DNA from: Hungatella sp. UBA7603
Lineage (GTDB): Bacteria; Bacillota; Clostridia; Lachnospirales; Lachnospiraceae
Assembly (NCBI GenBank): GCA_002478865.1
Contig: DLJZ01000008.1
Coordinates: forward strand, 94,257 to 158,256
Length of the DNA: 64,000 nucleotides
Reading direction: 5' to 3'
The notes under the pieces were generated by a model, which saw nothing but the letters and a program-made list of their open reading frames with translations, was not told where the DNA came from and ran no database searches. Shown in pieces: positions 52,878 to 61,787 of the stretch (positions are counted from its first letter, which is position 1; every line of letters starts with the position of its first letter). Made by a program: the position numbers and the translations under genes.

Positions 52878-54071
52878 TTATTCGGACAGTTGATTCTTTT
52901 TGTGGTTATTTACATAATTAATAATAGAAAGCAATATCACGAAGAATACGTTTACGTATAAAGCTCCGATGGAAGCCACAATTCCAATACGATCTGCGAT
53001 GCCTCCGATAATCTGAGGTGTAATGATTCCCCCCATAGCAGAGATCGCAGTAAGCACAGCCATTCCAATCGTAGAACCCTTAATCATAGGACCGGCATTG
53101 GCTATACAGGTGGGATAAATTCCAGATAGAAAGAATCCAAGGCCCAGCAATGCGGCAGTTATAAGTGGAAGACTTTTTGTTGATATGAGCAAAAAGAAAC
53201 AGGCAGCACTTCCCAATGATAGAATTAATATAATAGTACTTTTATCAAGTCTTTTTGAAAGTGCTGCACAGATCAATCGTCCAGACATAATAACAAGCCA
53301 GGTAAAGGAAACAAGGGCTGTGGCATAAGTAGTGCTCATGACGCCAGTATTTTGCAGATACGTAACAAACCAACCGTTAATGCAATTTTCTAGTCCCAGA
53401 TAAAAAAACAAAATAAATGCAATTCCGTAGAAAGAATATGATTTTAAGAAGGATTTATCTTGAGAATCATTTTTACTCTTCCCTTTGATTTTATTAACAG
53501 AACTCTCATTTAGTAAGGATTCATCCATGGTTCCATAAAGGACTGCAGTTGCTGCCGTTAAAAAGAGAATTAGGTAAAGAACCGATCTCCAGTTAAAACC
53601 TAGCTTCATAAAAATAGCAGTGATAAACGGTGCCAGAAACGCACCGACAGCGAAAGAGCAATGAAGTAAGTTCAATTTACTTGTGGCTTTTCCACCGTAT
53701 ATATCATTGACTGCAGAATTATTTAATATGGTGATACTGCCTCGAACCAAACCATAAATCAACATAACACCGTACATAATTGGAAATGGCGGTAGAAGAC
53801 TTAATATAAAGAGGCAAATTGGTGCAAAGAGTGTGATTAAAAAAATGGCCCGTTTTTTACCAAGCCTGGATACTGCGACCGGAAACAAAAAACTGGCGCT
53901 TAAATTACCGATTGCCATTCCAGACAAAAGGCTTCCAGCAGCAAGGAAACTGATTCCTGCTTCTGCAATAATGGATGGCAAAATGGCTCCAATTACAAGA
54001 ACTGCCATCCCACTGACTGCATAACCATAGCAACAGCGTAGAAAGATGTGATTGTACTTATCCGTTTTCAT
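52878..54071 (-). CDS. Major facilitator superfamily transporter
   Basis: The 397-residue protein has about 12 spans in two halves joined by a charged loop (KIKGKSKNDSQDKS near 194-207). The motif A-like loop SRLGKKRAIFLI follows TM2. It resembles sugar or drug exporters of the FucP/YfkF-like kind; the substrate cannot be predicted. It has its own promoter and lies on the opposite strand between rng and rplU, which are usually adjacent in clostridia. Confidence 0.88.
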   Translation of the reverse strand: MKTDKYNHIFLRCCYGYAVSGMAVLVIGAILPSIIAEAGISFLAAGSLLSGMAIGNLSASFLFPVAVSRLGKKRAIFLITLFAPICLFILSLLPPFPIMYGVMLIYGLVRGSITILNNSAVNDIYGGKATSKLNLLHCSFAVGAFLAPFITAIFMKLGFNWRSVLYLILFLTAATAVLYGTMDESLLNESSVNKIKGKSKNDSQDKSFLKSYSFYGIAFILFFYLGLENCINGWFVTYLQNTGVMSTTYATALVSFTWLVIMSGRLICAALSKRLDKSTIILILSLGSAACFFLLISTKSLPLITAALLGLGFFLSGIYPTCIANAGPMIKGSTIGMAVLTAISAMGGIITPQIIGGIADRIGIVASIGALYVNVFFVILLSIINYVNNHKKNQLSE

Positions 54072-54105
54072 TACAAAGCTCCTTAAAGATATTTAAAACA
54101 CATTC

Positions 54106-54134
54106 ATTATACTAAGGGTTCATTGGAAAGACAA
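54106..54134 (-). promoter_or_regulatory. Sigma-A promoter of the MFS gene
   Basis: On the minus strand TTGTCT (54129-54134), a 17-base spacer and TATAAT (54106-54111), about 30 bases upstream of the ATG. Confidence 0.72.
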
Positions 54135-54213
54135 GGTCTAGGCATTTTTCCTTAAGAAAAGAGATATATATTTAAATATCAATGATAAAAATTGGAAAAG
54201 TAGTGAAAAATTA

Positions 54214-54242
54214 TTGACAGAAGTGTCATAGAATGCTATATT
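54214..54242 (+). promoter_or_regulatory. Sigma-A promoter of rplU-prp-rpmA
   Basis: TTGACA (54214-54219), a 17-base spacer and TATATT (54237-54242) with an extended TGC. Confidence 0.82.
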
Positions 54243-54248
54243 AAGTAA

Positions 54249-54325
54249 GTATGCCGCACAATGAGGTTGAAAAGCTTCCGTGTTTCACGGAACACCATAA
54301 TTGGCGAGTAATGATAATAGGAGGT
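54249..54325 (+). promoter_or_regulatory. L21 leader region with hairpin
   Basis: The leader of rplU holds a perfect hairpin TTCCGTG-TTT-CACGGAA (54276-54292). Firmicutes rplU transcripts commonly carry a structured L21 leader thought to bind L21. Position and size fit, but I could not check the consensus fold. Confidence 0.55.
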
Positions 54326-54330
54326 GCCAT

Positions 54331-54639
54331 ATGTACGCGATTATTGCAACAGGTGGAAAGCAGTACAAAGTAGCGGAAGGCGATATCATTAAAGTAGAAA
54401 AACTTAGTGTTGACGCTGGTGAAGCTGTCACATTTGAACAGGTTCTTGTTGTAAACAATGGTGAGTTATCCGTTGGCTGCCCAACCGTAGCAGGTGCTAC
54501 CGTAACAGGTACAGTTGTGAAGGAAGGCAAAGCTAAGAAGATTATTGTTTACAAGTATAAGAGAAAAACTGGATACCATAAGAAAAATGGTCACAGACAA
54601 ACTTATACACAGGTTAAGATCGAAAAGATCAACGCTTAA
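54331..54639 (+). CDS. rplU: 50S ribosomal protein L21
   Basis: The 102-residue rRNA-binding protein starts [18 protein letters not shown] and ends with the basic block [20 protein letters not shown] typical of L21. ATG 54331 follows AGGAGGTG; the frame is open upstream to 54301 without a good site. It is the first gene of the conserved rplU-prp-rpmA operon. Confidence 0.97.
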   Translation: MYAIIATGGKQYKVAEGDIIKVEKLSVDAGEAVTFEQVLVVNNGELSVGCPTVAGATVTGTVVKEGKAKKIIVYKYKRKTGYHKKNGHRQTYTQVKIEKINA

Positions 54640-54641
54640 TT

Positions 54642-54980
54642 ATGATAAGTGTAACCGTATTTGTTGATTCGAAACAGCATTATACCGGAATCCAGATGGT
54701 AGGACATGCAGGTTTGAAGGACGATCCTCAGGAGGGACAAGATCTTGTCTGTGCTGCAGCATCGGCTCTTACAATTAATATGTCTAACAGTGTAGAGCAA
54801 TTTACAGAGGATTCTTTTGAAGTAGATCAGGAAGAAGAGTCTGGTACTTTTCAATTTCGTTTTACCTCGGATGTCAGTTCGCAATCACAACTCCTTATGA
54901 ATTCGCTCATATTCGGATTACAGGATATTGAGGAGGAATATGGAGAACCATATATTAAAATAAGTTTTAAGGAGGTGTAA
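54642..54980 (+). CDS. prp: Ribosomal-processing cysteine protease Prp
   Basis: Cleaves the N-terminal extension from ribosomal protein L27 before assembly. The 112-residue product has His22 in GHAG and Cys37 in LVCAAASAL, the catalytic pair. It lies between rplU and rpmA with 2- and 3-base gaps. The matching cleavage sequence is present in the next gene, so the pair is functional by context. Confidence 0.95.
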   Translation: MISVTVFVDSKQHYTGIQMVGHAGLKDDPQEGQDLVCAAASALTINMSNSVEQFTEDSFEVDQEEESGTFQFRFTSDVSSQSQLLMNSLIFGLQDIEEEYGEPYIKISFKEV

Positions 54981-54983
54981 ATT

Positions 54984-55274
54984 ATGTTAAAGATGAACCT
55001 TCAATTGTTCGCTCATAAAAAGGGTGTTGGTTCTACCAAGAACGGCAGAGATTCTGAGTCTAAAAGATTAGGTGCCAAGAGAGCTGATGGTCAGTTCGTA
55101 TTAGCAGGCAATATTCTTTACAGACAGCGTGGAACTCATATCCACCCAGGCAATAATGTAGGCCGCGGCGGTGATGATACATTATTCGCTTTAGTGAATG
55201 GTGTTGTTAGATTTGAGAGAAAAGGCAGAGACAAAAAGCAGGTTTCTGTTTATCCAAAAGCAATTATTGAATAA
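54984..55274 (+). CDS. rpmA: 50S ribosomal protein L27 precursor with Prp site
   Basis: The 96-residue product begins with [10 protein letters not shown], and the mature protein should start at His11 ([20 protein letters not shown]). The cleavage point A10/H11 matches the Prp consensus (LQFFA/H). The mature N-terminus reaches the peptidyl transferase centre. The rest, with [21 protein letters not shown], is standard L27. Confidence 0.97.
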   Translation: MLKMNLQLFAHKKGVGSTKNGRDSESKRLGAKRADGQFVLAGNILYRQRGTHIHPGNNVGRGGDDTLFALVNGVVRFERKGRDKKQVSVYPKAIIE

Positions 55275-55280
55275 TTGGAC

Positions 55281-55314
55281 CGGCTTCATACATTGACGTA
55301 TGGAGCCGTTTTTT
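55281..55314 (+). terminator. Rho-independent terminator after rpmA
   Basis: CGGCTTCATAC (55281-55291) pairs with GTATGGAGCCG (55298-55308), followed by TTTTTT. Confidence 0.9.
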
Positions 55315-55483
55315 GCGATACAGATAATGCTTTATTTATCTGTATTTTCTGTCTTTTAGAAGAGAAAGACAGTATCTGGGAAGAAGAAATACTTCCTTAG
55401 TTTAATGTTAATTTCAGTTTGAGTCTTACTATCTTAAGAAGTTGGTAGAACTTAAATTGTTGAGAAAGGGAACAGGTGAATAA

Positions 55484-56767
55484 ATGTTTGCTGATAGAGC
55501 AAAAATTTATATTAGATCCGGTAAAGGTGGCGATGGCCATGTCAGTTTTCGGAGGGAACTTTATGTTCCATGTGGAGGACCTGATGGTGGTGATGGCGGC
55601 CGAGGCGGTAACATTATATTTGAGGTGGATGACGGCCTTAACACGTTAACAGATTTTCGTCACATCCATAAATATGCAGCCCAAGACGGTGAGGCTGGTG
55701 GTAAGCGCAGATGTCACGGAAAAGATGGTGAAACTTTAGTAATTAAGGTTCCAGAGGGTACTGTAATTAAGGACTTTGAATCTGGAAAAATCATTGCAGA
55801 TATGTCAGGTGAAAACCGCAGAGAAATAATCTTAAAGGGTGGCAGAGGTGGTCAGGGTAATATGCATTTTGCAACTCCTACCATGCAGGCACCAAAGTAT
55901 GCACAGCCTGGACAGGCCTTTCAGGAGCTTTGGGTTCAGCTTGAACTTAAAGTAATTGCAGATGTAGGTCTGGTTGGTTTTCCTAACGTTGGAAAGTCCA
56001 CTCTTTTATCAAGAGTCAGCAATGCAAAACCAAAAATCGCTAATTATCATTTTACAACCTTAAATCCTCACCTTGGGGTGGTAGATCTTGATGGTGGAAA
56101 TGGTTTTGTAATGGCTGATATTCCTGGACTTATTGAAGGTGCTTCAGAAGGAGTTGGTCTTGGACACGATTTCCTTCGCCATATTGAACGTACCAGAGTT
56201 TTGGTTCACGTTGTGGATGCTGCTTCTACGGAAGGAAGAGATCCCATTGAAGATATTCATGCCATCAATAAGGAATTAGGAGCGTATAATCCAGAACTAT
56301 TGGAGCGTCCACAGATTATCGCTGCGAACAAAACAGATGCGATATTTGATGATGGAGAAGATCCAGTGTCAAAACTGAAGGCGGAATTTGAGCCTAAGGG
56401 AATAAAAGTATACCCCATATCAGCAGTTAGTGGCCATGGCGTAAAAGAACTTTTATATGCTATATATGAACTCCTTAAGACCGTAAACCTAAGTCCAATT
56501 ATTTTTGAAAAAGAATTCGACTTAAATCGGTTACGTGATGTTGTACTTCCTTATTCTGTAGAAGTGACAGAGGATGGGGTTTATGTAGTAGAAGGCCCAA
56601 GAATTGATAAAATGCTGGGTTACACCAACTTAGAGACAGAAAAAGGATTCCGTTTCTTCCAGAATTTCTTAAAAGACAACGGAATATTGGAAGATCTTGA
56701 AAAAGCTGGGATACAAGAGGGCGATACTGTCCGTATGTATGGTCTAGAATTTGACTATTACAAGTAA
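55484..56767 (+). CDS. obgE: GTPase ObgE/CgtA
   Basis: Essential ribosome-associated GTPase of 50S maturation and stress control. The 427-residue product has the glycine-rich Obg domain (about 1-158; GGKGGDGHVSFRRE, GPDGGDGGRGGN), the G domain with GFPNVGKST at about 165-173, DIPGLIEGA and NKTD, and a C-terminal OCT domain (about 345-427). Two small hairpins precede it in the leader. It starts the obgE-yhbY-nadD-yqeK-rsfS group. Confidence 0.96.
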   Translation: MFADRAKIYIRSGKGGDGHVSFRRELYVPCGGPDGGDGGRGGNIIFEVDDGLNTLTDFRHIHKYAAQDGEAGGKRRCHGKDGETLVIKVPEGTVIKDFESGKIIADMSGENRREIILKGGRGGQGNMHFATPTMQAPKYAQPGQAFQELWVQLELKVIADVGLVGFPNVGKSTLLSRVSNAKPKIANYHFTTLNPHLGVVDLDGGNGFVMADIPGLIEGASEGVGLGHDFLRHIERTRVLVHVVDAASTEGRDPIEDIHAINKELGAYNPELLERPQIIAANKTDAIFDDGEDPVSKLKAEFEPKGIKVYPISAVSGHGVKELLYAIYELLKTVNLSPIIFEKEFDLNRLRDVVLPYSVEVTEDGVYVVEGPRIDKMLGYTNLETEKGFRFFQNFLKDNGILEDLEKAGIQEGDTVRMYGLEFDYYK

Positions 56768-56781
56768 ACAAGGAGAATATT

Positions 56782-57078
56782 ATGACAAGTAAGCAGAGAT
56801 CCTATTTAAAGGGATTGGCGATGAATATAGATCCGATTTTCCAGATCGGAAAATCCGGCCTGACTCCTGAGATTACCAATGCAGTGATAGAGGCGTTGGA
56901 AGCTAGGGAGATAATTAAAATTACAGTATTAAAGAATTGTATGGATGACGGTTCAAACATTGCACAGGTACTTTCTGAGCGAACTCATTCAGAGATTGTA
57001 CAGGTAATTGGAAGACGTATGGTTCTTTACAAGCAGGCGAAAGAGGAAGCGAAGAGAAAAATATCACTTCCAAAATAG
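56782..57078 (+). CDS. yhbY: YhbY/CRM-domain RNA-binding protein
   Basis: The 98-residue protein is a single CRM domain with MNIDPIFQIGKSGLTPEITN and the GxxG-like loop replaced by the typical bacterial form. It ends with a basic KQAKEEAKRKI tail. Bacterial YhbY binds pre-50S particles. It lies 14 bases after obgE, the usual place. Confidence 0.93.
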   Translation: MTSKQRSYLKGLAMNIDPIFQIGKSGLTPEITNAVIEALEAREIIKITVLKNCMDDGSNIAQVLSERTHSEIVQVIGRRMVLYKQAKEEAKRKISLPK

Positions 57079-57113
57079 AACTGCATCACGATCTGGTCAG
57101 GGAGTCGAAGTTT

Positions 57114-57731
57114 ATGGGGAAAATAGGGATTATGGGCGGAACCTTTGATCCGATTCATAATGGACATCTCATGCTTGGAGAGCAGGCATATCATGAATAC
57201 GGTCTGAATGAAGTCTGGTTTATGCCATCAGGGCATCCGCCTCACAAGAAAAAACATGGGGTGACAGACCCGAAACTGCGCCTTGAGATGACGGCTGCTG
57301 CTATAGAGTATCATCCTGGGTTTATTTGTTCTGATTTTGAAGTAAGACGGAGAGGGAACACCTATACAGCGCAAACTTTAAGGCTGCTGGTTGAGAACTT
57401 TCCGGAAAACACCTATTATTTTATAGTTGGGGCTGACTCCCTATATGAGATTGAGAAATGGTATGAACCAGAGCTGGTGTTAACACAGGCGGTCATCTTG
57501 GCTGCGCCAAGGGATTATGAAGATAAGAACCGCTCTTTGGACCAGCAGATTGATTATCTGAGTCAGAAATATGGTGCCGATATTCGGATGCTGCATTGCA
57601 AAGAGATGGATATCTCTTCTGCAGAGCTTCGTGATAAGGTTTCTAAGGGAGAATCCATTGACAGATATGTACCAGAAGAGGTTATGATGTATATAAAAGA
57701 TCATGGCCTGTATCAGGAGATAGAAACATGA
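57114..57731 (+). CDS. nadD: Nicotinate-nucleotide adenylyltransferase
   Basis: Joins nicotinate mononucleotide and ATP to deamido-NAD. The 205-residue product has the nucleotidyltransferase motif GGTFDPIHNGHL at about 8-19, FMPSGHPPHKKKHG near 36, and the C-terminal ISSAELRDKVSKGESIDRYVPEEVMMYI. ATGA overlaps yqeK. Confidence 0.95.
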   Translation: MGKIGIMGGTFDPIHNGHLMLGEQAYHEYGLNEVWFMPSGHPPHKKKHGVTDPKLRLEMTAAAIEYHPGFICSDFEVRRRGNTYTAQTLRLLVENFPENTYYFIVGADSLYEIEKWYEPELVLTQAVILAAPRDYEDKNRSLDQQIDYLSQKYGADIRMLHCKEMDISSAELRDKVSKGESIDRYVPEEVMMYIKDHGLYQEIET

Positions 57732-58321
57732 AAGAGATGATCTTTAATCTTAGAAATGATTTGAAGGAAAAGCTTGCCCCCCAGAGATATGAACACAGCC
57801 TAAGTGTATCTTTTATATGCACGGCTTTGGCAATGAGGTATCATGCTGATTTGGAAAAATCTGAATTGGCTGGTTTGCTTCATGATTGTGCAAAACACTA
57901 CGGTGACGGAAATATCATTAAAAAATGTGAAAAACAGAAAATACCCTTATCTTTAGACGAATTGAAGGCACCTGTAGTGCTTCATGCGAAATACGGTGCA
58001 TGGCTTGCAGAGCACAAATATGGTATAAAGGATACGGAAGTCATTAATGCCATACGTTGGCATACGACTGGAAGACCTAATATGTCCTTGCTGGAAAAAA
58101 TCGTATTTACCGCAGATTATATAGAACCAAGACGAGATAAGGCGACAGATTTACCTGTCGTAAGGTCTGTTGCTTTTATAGATTTGGATGAATGCATATA
58201 TTTCATCCTAAAAGGCACTCTGGAATATCTGGAGAGTAAAGGCTATTTTGTGGATTCCATGTCTGTACAGGCATACGAATATTATAAGAAGATCCATGAA
58301 GTAAAGAAGGGAGAATTATAA
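57728..58321 (+). CDS. yqeK: HD-domain protein YqeK (symmetrical Ap4A hydrolase type)
   Basis: The 197-residue HD hydrolase has His23 in RYEHSLSV and the HD pair His52/Asp53 in LLHDCAKHY. HAKYGAWLAEHKYGI and IRWHTTGRP follow. YqeK proteins of Firmicutes hydrolyse diadenosine tetraphosphate symmetrically. It is coupled to nadD by ATGA and to rsfS by TAATG overlap. Confidence 0.93.
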   Translation: MKEMIFNLRNDLKEKLAPQRYEHSLSVSFICTALAMRYHADLEKSELAGLLHDCAKHYGDGNIIKKCEKQKIPLSLDELKAPVVLHAKYGAWLAEHKYGIKDTEVINAIRWHTTGRPNMSLLEKIVFTADYIEPRRDKATDLPVVRSVAFIDLDECIYFILKGTLEYLESKGYFVDSMSVQAYEYYKKIHEVKKGEL

Positions 58322-58680
58322 TGAATCAATCAGTTGAAATGGTAAAAACCGCATTTAATGCGTTGTCTGATAAGAAAGGTGAGGATATCACAATCATCGA
58401 TATTCAGAATGTATCAGTAATGGCAGATTACTTTATTATTGCCAGCGGTACAAATTCCAGCCAGGTTCAGGCCATGGTTGACAATGCGGAGAACGAACTT
58501 GGAAGAAAAGGATTTGTATGTAAGCAGATGGAGGGATATCGTTCTGCTAACTGGATCCTTATGGATTACGGCGATATCATCATTCACGTATTCGATCGCG
58601 AGAACCGCCTGTTCTATGATTTGGAAAGAATCTGGAGAGACGGTAAGACTGTTGAGTTAGAAGCATTAGATAATTTATAA
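58321..58680 (+). CDS. rsfS: Ribosome silencing factor RsfS
   Basis: The 119-residue protein binds L14 and blocks subunit joining in starvation. Family features: DITIIDIQNVSVMADYFIIASGTNSSQVQA near 21-50 and ILMDYGDIIIHVFDRENR near 79-96. It ends the operon, followed by a very strong terminator. Confidence 0.95.
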   Translation: MNQSVEMVKTAFNALSDKKGEDITIIDIQNVSVMADYFIIASGTNSSQVQAMVDNAENELGRKGFVCKQMEGYRSANWILMDYGDIIIHVFDRENRLFYDLERIWRDGKTVELEALDNL

Positions 58681-58711
58681 GTTTAAAAGAGCAGAATAAG
58701 GCTTAACCTTG

Positions 58712-58775
58712 AAAGACCCTCTTTGGGTTGACAGTTTGAAATATAACTGACGACCCAAAGAGGGTCTTTTTTTAC
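58712..58775 (+). terminator. Strong rho-independent terminator after rsfS
   Basis: A perfect 17-bp stem: 58712-58728 (AAAGACCCTCTTTGGGT) pairs with 58753-58769, with an inner CAGTT/AACTG stem, followed by TTTTT. Confidence 0.93.
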
Positions 58776-58858
58776 GTCTATTTTACTAAATGATTCTTTT
58801 TCATTTTACATCCGTTCTCTAAAATGAAACTAGGATATAAGAAAGGAAACAGTTTTAT

Positions 58859-59959
58859 ATGGCAAGTTTATCTTTGGTAAATGTATGCAAATCATTTAAA
58901 AATGGCCAGATTGCGGTGAAAGATTTTAATTTGGATATTAAAGATGAGGAGTTTCTTATTTTGGTAGGCCCCTCAGGCTGTGGAAAATCCACCACACTAC
59001 GGATGATCGCAGGTCTTGAAGAAATTTCTTCCGGGGAGTTATGGATAGATGGAGCACTAATGAATCTAACAGTTCCTCAGAAAAGGGATTTAGCCATGGT
59101 ATTTCAATCCTATGCCCTTTATCCGCACCTTACTGTTTATGAAAATATAGCCTTTAGTTTAAGAGTACGAAATATTCCCCCAATAGAAATTGAGGAAAGG
59201 GTAAAAAAGGCGGCGGATATTTTGTGTATTCGTCATCTACTGGATCGTAAGCCATTTGCCTTGTCTGGAGGACAAAAGCAGAGAGTTGCTATTGGTAGCG
59301 TGATTGTCCGAAAACCCAAAGCTTATTTAATGGATGAGCCTCTTTCCAATTTAGATGCAAAACTGAGAACACAGATGAGGGTGGAATTATCCAAGATTCA
59401 TAAAGAGCTGGGAGCAACTATTATTTATGTAACTCATGATCAAGTGGAAGCGATGACCCTGGGAACTAAAATTGTAGTTATGAATGTTGGAGTCATTCAG
59501 CAAGCCGCTCCACCAGAAGTTCTTTACAATAATCCAGTCAATAAATTTGTAGCGGGTTTTATCGGCTCTCCTTCCATGAATTTCATTCCTGTTTGGGTGG
59601 AGAGAAGAGAAGAACGAATCTGTATCGTATTTTCAAATAACAGGCTGTTTCTAAATAAGGATAACGCTCAGTGCGTGATTGATGGTGGGTATTTGGGCAG
59701 AAGAGTCTATTTGGGAATCCGGCCAGAAGATTTTCACGAGACCGGTCCGAAGGAGCAGGCACTTAAAATGAAGGTTGAAATAAAGGAAGTCTTAGGGTCG
59801 GAAATTCTTCTTCATGGAAAAATCGGAAGAAATCCAATCTGTGGAAGGCTGAAACCGGATTTTCCTTCAGAAGCTGGAATGGAAGTTTCTATCTTTGTAG
59901 ATATGAACCGGATTCTATTATTTGATTTGGATACAGAGGAAAACATATTAAACCATTAA
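58859..59959 (+). CDS. ugpC: UgpC/MsmX-type ABC transporter ATPase
   Basis: The 366-residue ATPase has Walker A GPSGCGKST at 37-45, Q-loop FQSYALYPHL, signature LSGGQKQR near 135, Walker B AYLMDEPLSNLD near 155 and H-loop THDQVEAM. A C-terminal TOBE regulatory domain lies at about 240-366. The fused TOBE domain is typical of sugar and glycerol-3-phosphate importers. It leads its own operon. Confidence 0.9.
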   Translation: MASLSLVNVCKSFKNGQIAVKDFNLDIKDEEFLILVGPSGCGKSTTLRMIAGLEEISSGELWIDGALMNLTVPQKRDLAMVFQSYALYPHLTVYENIAFSLRVRNIPPIEIEERVKKAADILCIRHLLDRKPFALSGGQKQRVAIGSVIVRKPKAYLMDEPLSNLDAKLRTQMRVELSKIHKELGATIIYVTHDQVEAMTLGTKIVVMNVGVIQQAAPPEVLYNNPVNKFVAGFIGSPSMNFIPVWVERREERICIVFSNNRLFLNKDNAQCVIDGGYLGRRVYLGIRPEDFHETGPKEQALKMKVEIKEVLGSEILLHGKIGRNPICGRLKPDFPSEAGMEVSIFVDMNRILLFDLDTEENILNH

Positions 59960-59970
59960 GGGGTAGTCCT

Positions 59971-60837
59971 ATGAAATTGAAAAATGTTTCAAGATATTTA
60001 AGTCCTTATGCGTACATTGTTCCTGCCATGGCAGTATTTGTTATATTTCTGTTTTTCCCGTTTATTAAAACAATTTATCTCAGCCTTTTTAAAACTAACA
60101 AAATGGGGCAGGCAAAGTTATTCGTTGGTGGGGGTAATTACTCAGATCTTTTCAGCTCTACCTCTTTCGTTAACAGCCTCTTTGTAACAGCAATATTTGT
60201 ATTGATTGTGGTAAGTGTCAGTATGCTCCTTGGGCTGATAACAGCTATTTTGTGCAATCAGTCCTTTCCCGGCATTCGCATATTCAGTACTGCATATGCG
60301 CTTCCCATGGCAATTGCTTCAAGTTCCGCAGCCATGATATTTAAGATCATGCTTCATCCAACCATTGGAATCGTTAATAAGCTTTTAGGGTTACATACGA
60401 ACTGGATCAGTGATCCAAGATATGCACTTGTGTGCGTAGCACTTTTAAGTGCATGGCTAAATAGCGGTATTAACTTTCTGTACTTCAGTGCCGGCTTAAG
60501 CAATATTGACAACACGCTTTATGAAAGAGCCTCTGTGGATGGTGCTAATTCAGTCCAGAAATTTTTCCGTTTGACTCTACCAGGTTTAAGCCCGATTATG
60601 TTTTATACTTTGGTTGTTAATATCATTCAAGCCTTCCAGGCGTTTGGTCAGGTAAAAGTGTTAACCATGGGAGGTCCCGGAGAATCTACTAATTTAATTG
60701 TTTATTCCATTTACCGAGATGCATTTTTTAACTACCGATTTGGCAGCGCGGCAGCTCAATCTGTAATTTTATTTATGGTTATTATGATTCTGACTTTATG
60801 TATGTTTCATTTAGAAAAGAAAGGGGTACATTATTAA
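59971..60837 (+). CDS. ugpA: UgpA-type ABC transporter permease
   Basis: The 288-residue protein has six spans and the EAA loop ERASVDGANSVQKFFRLTLP near 185-204, which contacts the ATPase. It forms a heterodimeric pore with the next gene. Its TAA overlaps the ATG of the partner. Confidence 0.9.
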   Translation: MKLKNVSRYLSPYAYIVPAMAVFVIFLFFPFIKTIYLSLFKTNKMGQAKLFVGGGNYSDLFSSTSFVNSLFVTAIFVLIVVSVSMLLGLITAILCNQSFPGIRIFSTAYALPMAIASSSAAMIFKIMLHPTIGIVNKLLGLHTNWISDPRYALVCVALLSAWLNSGINFLYFSAGLSNIDNTLYERASVDGANSVQKFFRLTLPGLSPIMFYTLVVNIIQAFQAFGQVKVLTMGGPGESTNLIVYSIYRDAFFNYRFGSAAAQSVILFMVIMILTLCMFHLEKKGVHY

Positions 60838-61745
60838 TGGAATCTGTCATTGAGATGGCTGCAAAAGATATTAATAGCGATGAACTAGAGAATTTCAAGA
60901 AGAAAATATTAAAAAAAGCTCTCTTTCGCCGAAGAGCCTCTAAGCTTATTTTGACCATTCTAAATTTATTTGTGGCACTGTTTCTTCTGCTTCCCCTTTT
61001 ATATGCGGTTAGTATTGCATTCATGCCCTCCAATGAGCTGTTCACAACGAATCTTAATTTAATACCGAGTACTCCGACCTTTCATAATTATCGTCAGGCT
61101 ATGGCTAAAATTCCCCTAAACAGATTTATTATAAATTCATTTGTAGTCGCAGGTTTTATTACTGCGGGGCAGATTATATCATGCTCTTTGGCGGCGTTTG
61201 CCTTTTCCTTTCTTGTTTTTAAAGGGAAGAACATTTTATTTATGCTAGTGATGGCTACCATGATGATTCCGGGAGAAGCGACCATTATATCCAACTACTT
61301 AACGGTAAGCAGTCTGAAATGGCTTGATACGTATCAGGTTTTAATCATTCCTTATCTAACATCGGCAATGGGGATATTCTTGTTCCGACAATTTTACAAA
61401 TCCTTTCCTATATCTTTGTATGAATCCGCTAAAATAGATGGCTGCTCTAACTTGAGATTTATTTACAGCATCTTGATACCACTTACAAAATCTGCGATAG
61501 GCGCTATGGCGGTATATACCTTTATTAATGCTTGGAACATGTATCTATGGCCCCTTCTTGTAACAGGTTCAGATAAAATGAGAACGGTTCAGATTGGTAT
61601 TGGTATGTTAGATAGTGTGGATTCTCAGTCGATTTCTATGATGATCGCAGGGGTTGTTATGATAATCGTTCCATCAATTTCTGTATTTATTATAGGACAA
61701 AAACAGTTAATTAGAGGAATGTTCTCAGGAGCCGTCAAAGGTTGA
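60837..61745 (+). CDS. ugpE: UgpE-type ABC transporter permease
   Basis: The 302-residue product has six spans with the EAA loop ESAKIDGCSNLRFIYSILIP near 199-218. ATG 60837 is chosen: AAAGGGG precedes it and it forms a TAATG junction with the upstream stop. The frame is open back to 60798 inside that gene. A longer charged N-terminal region (about 1-30) precedes TM1. Confidence 0.9.
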   Translation: MESVIEMAAKDINSDELENFKKKILKKALFRRRASKLILTILNLFVALFLLLPLLYAVSIAFMPSNELFTTNLNLIPSTPTFHNYRQAMAKIPLNRFIINSFVVAGFITAGQIISCSLAAFAFSFLVFKGKNILFMLVMATMMIPGEATIISNYLTVSSLKWLDTYQVLIIPYLTSAMGIFLFRQFYKSFPISLYESAKIDGCSNLRFIYSILIPLTKSAIGAMAVYTFINAWNMYLWPLLVTGSDKMRTVQIGIGMLDSVDSQSISMMIAGVVMIIVPSISVFIIGQKQLIRGMFSGAVKG

Positions 61746-61787
61746 CCTGGTTCAGAATAAATATTACATAAAATTTGGAGGATTAAA

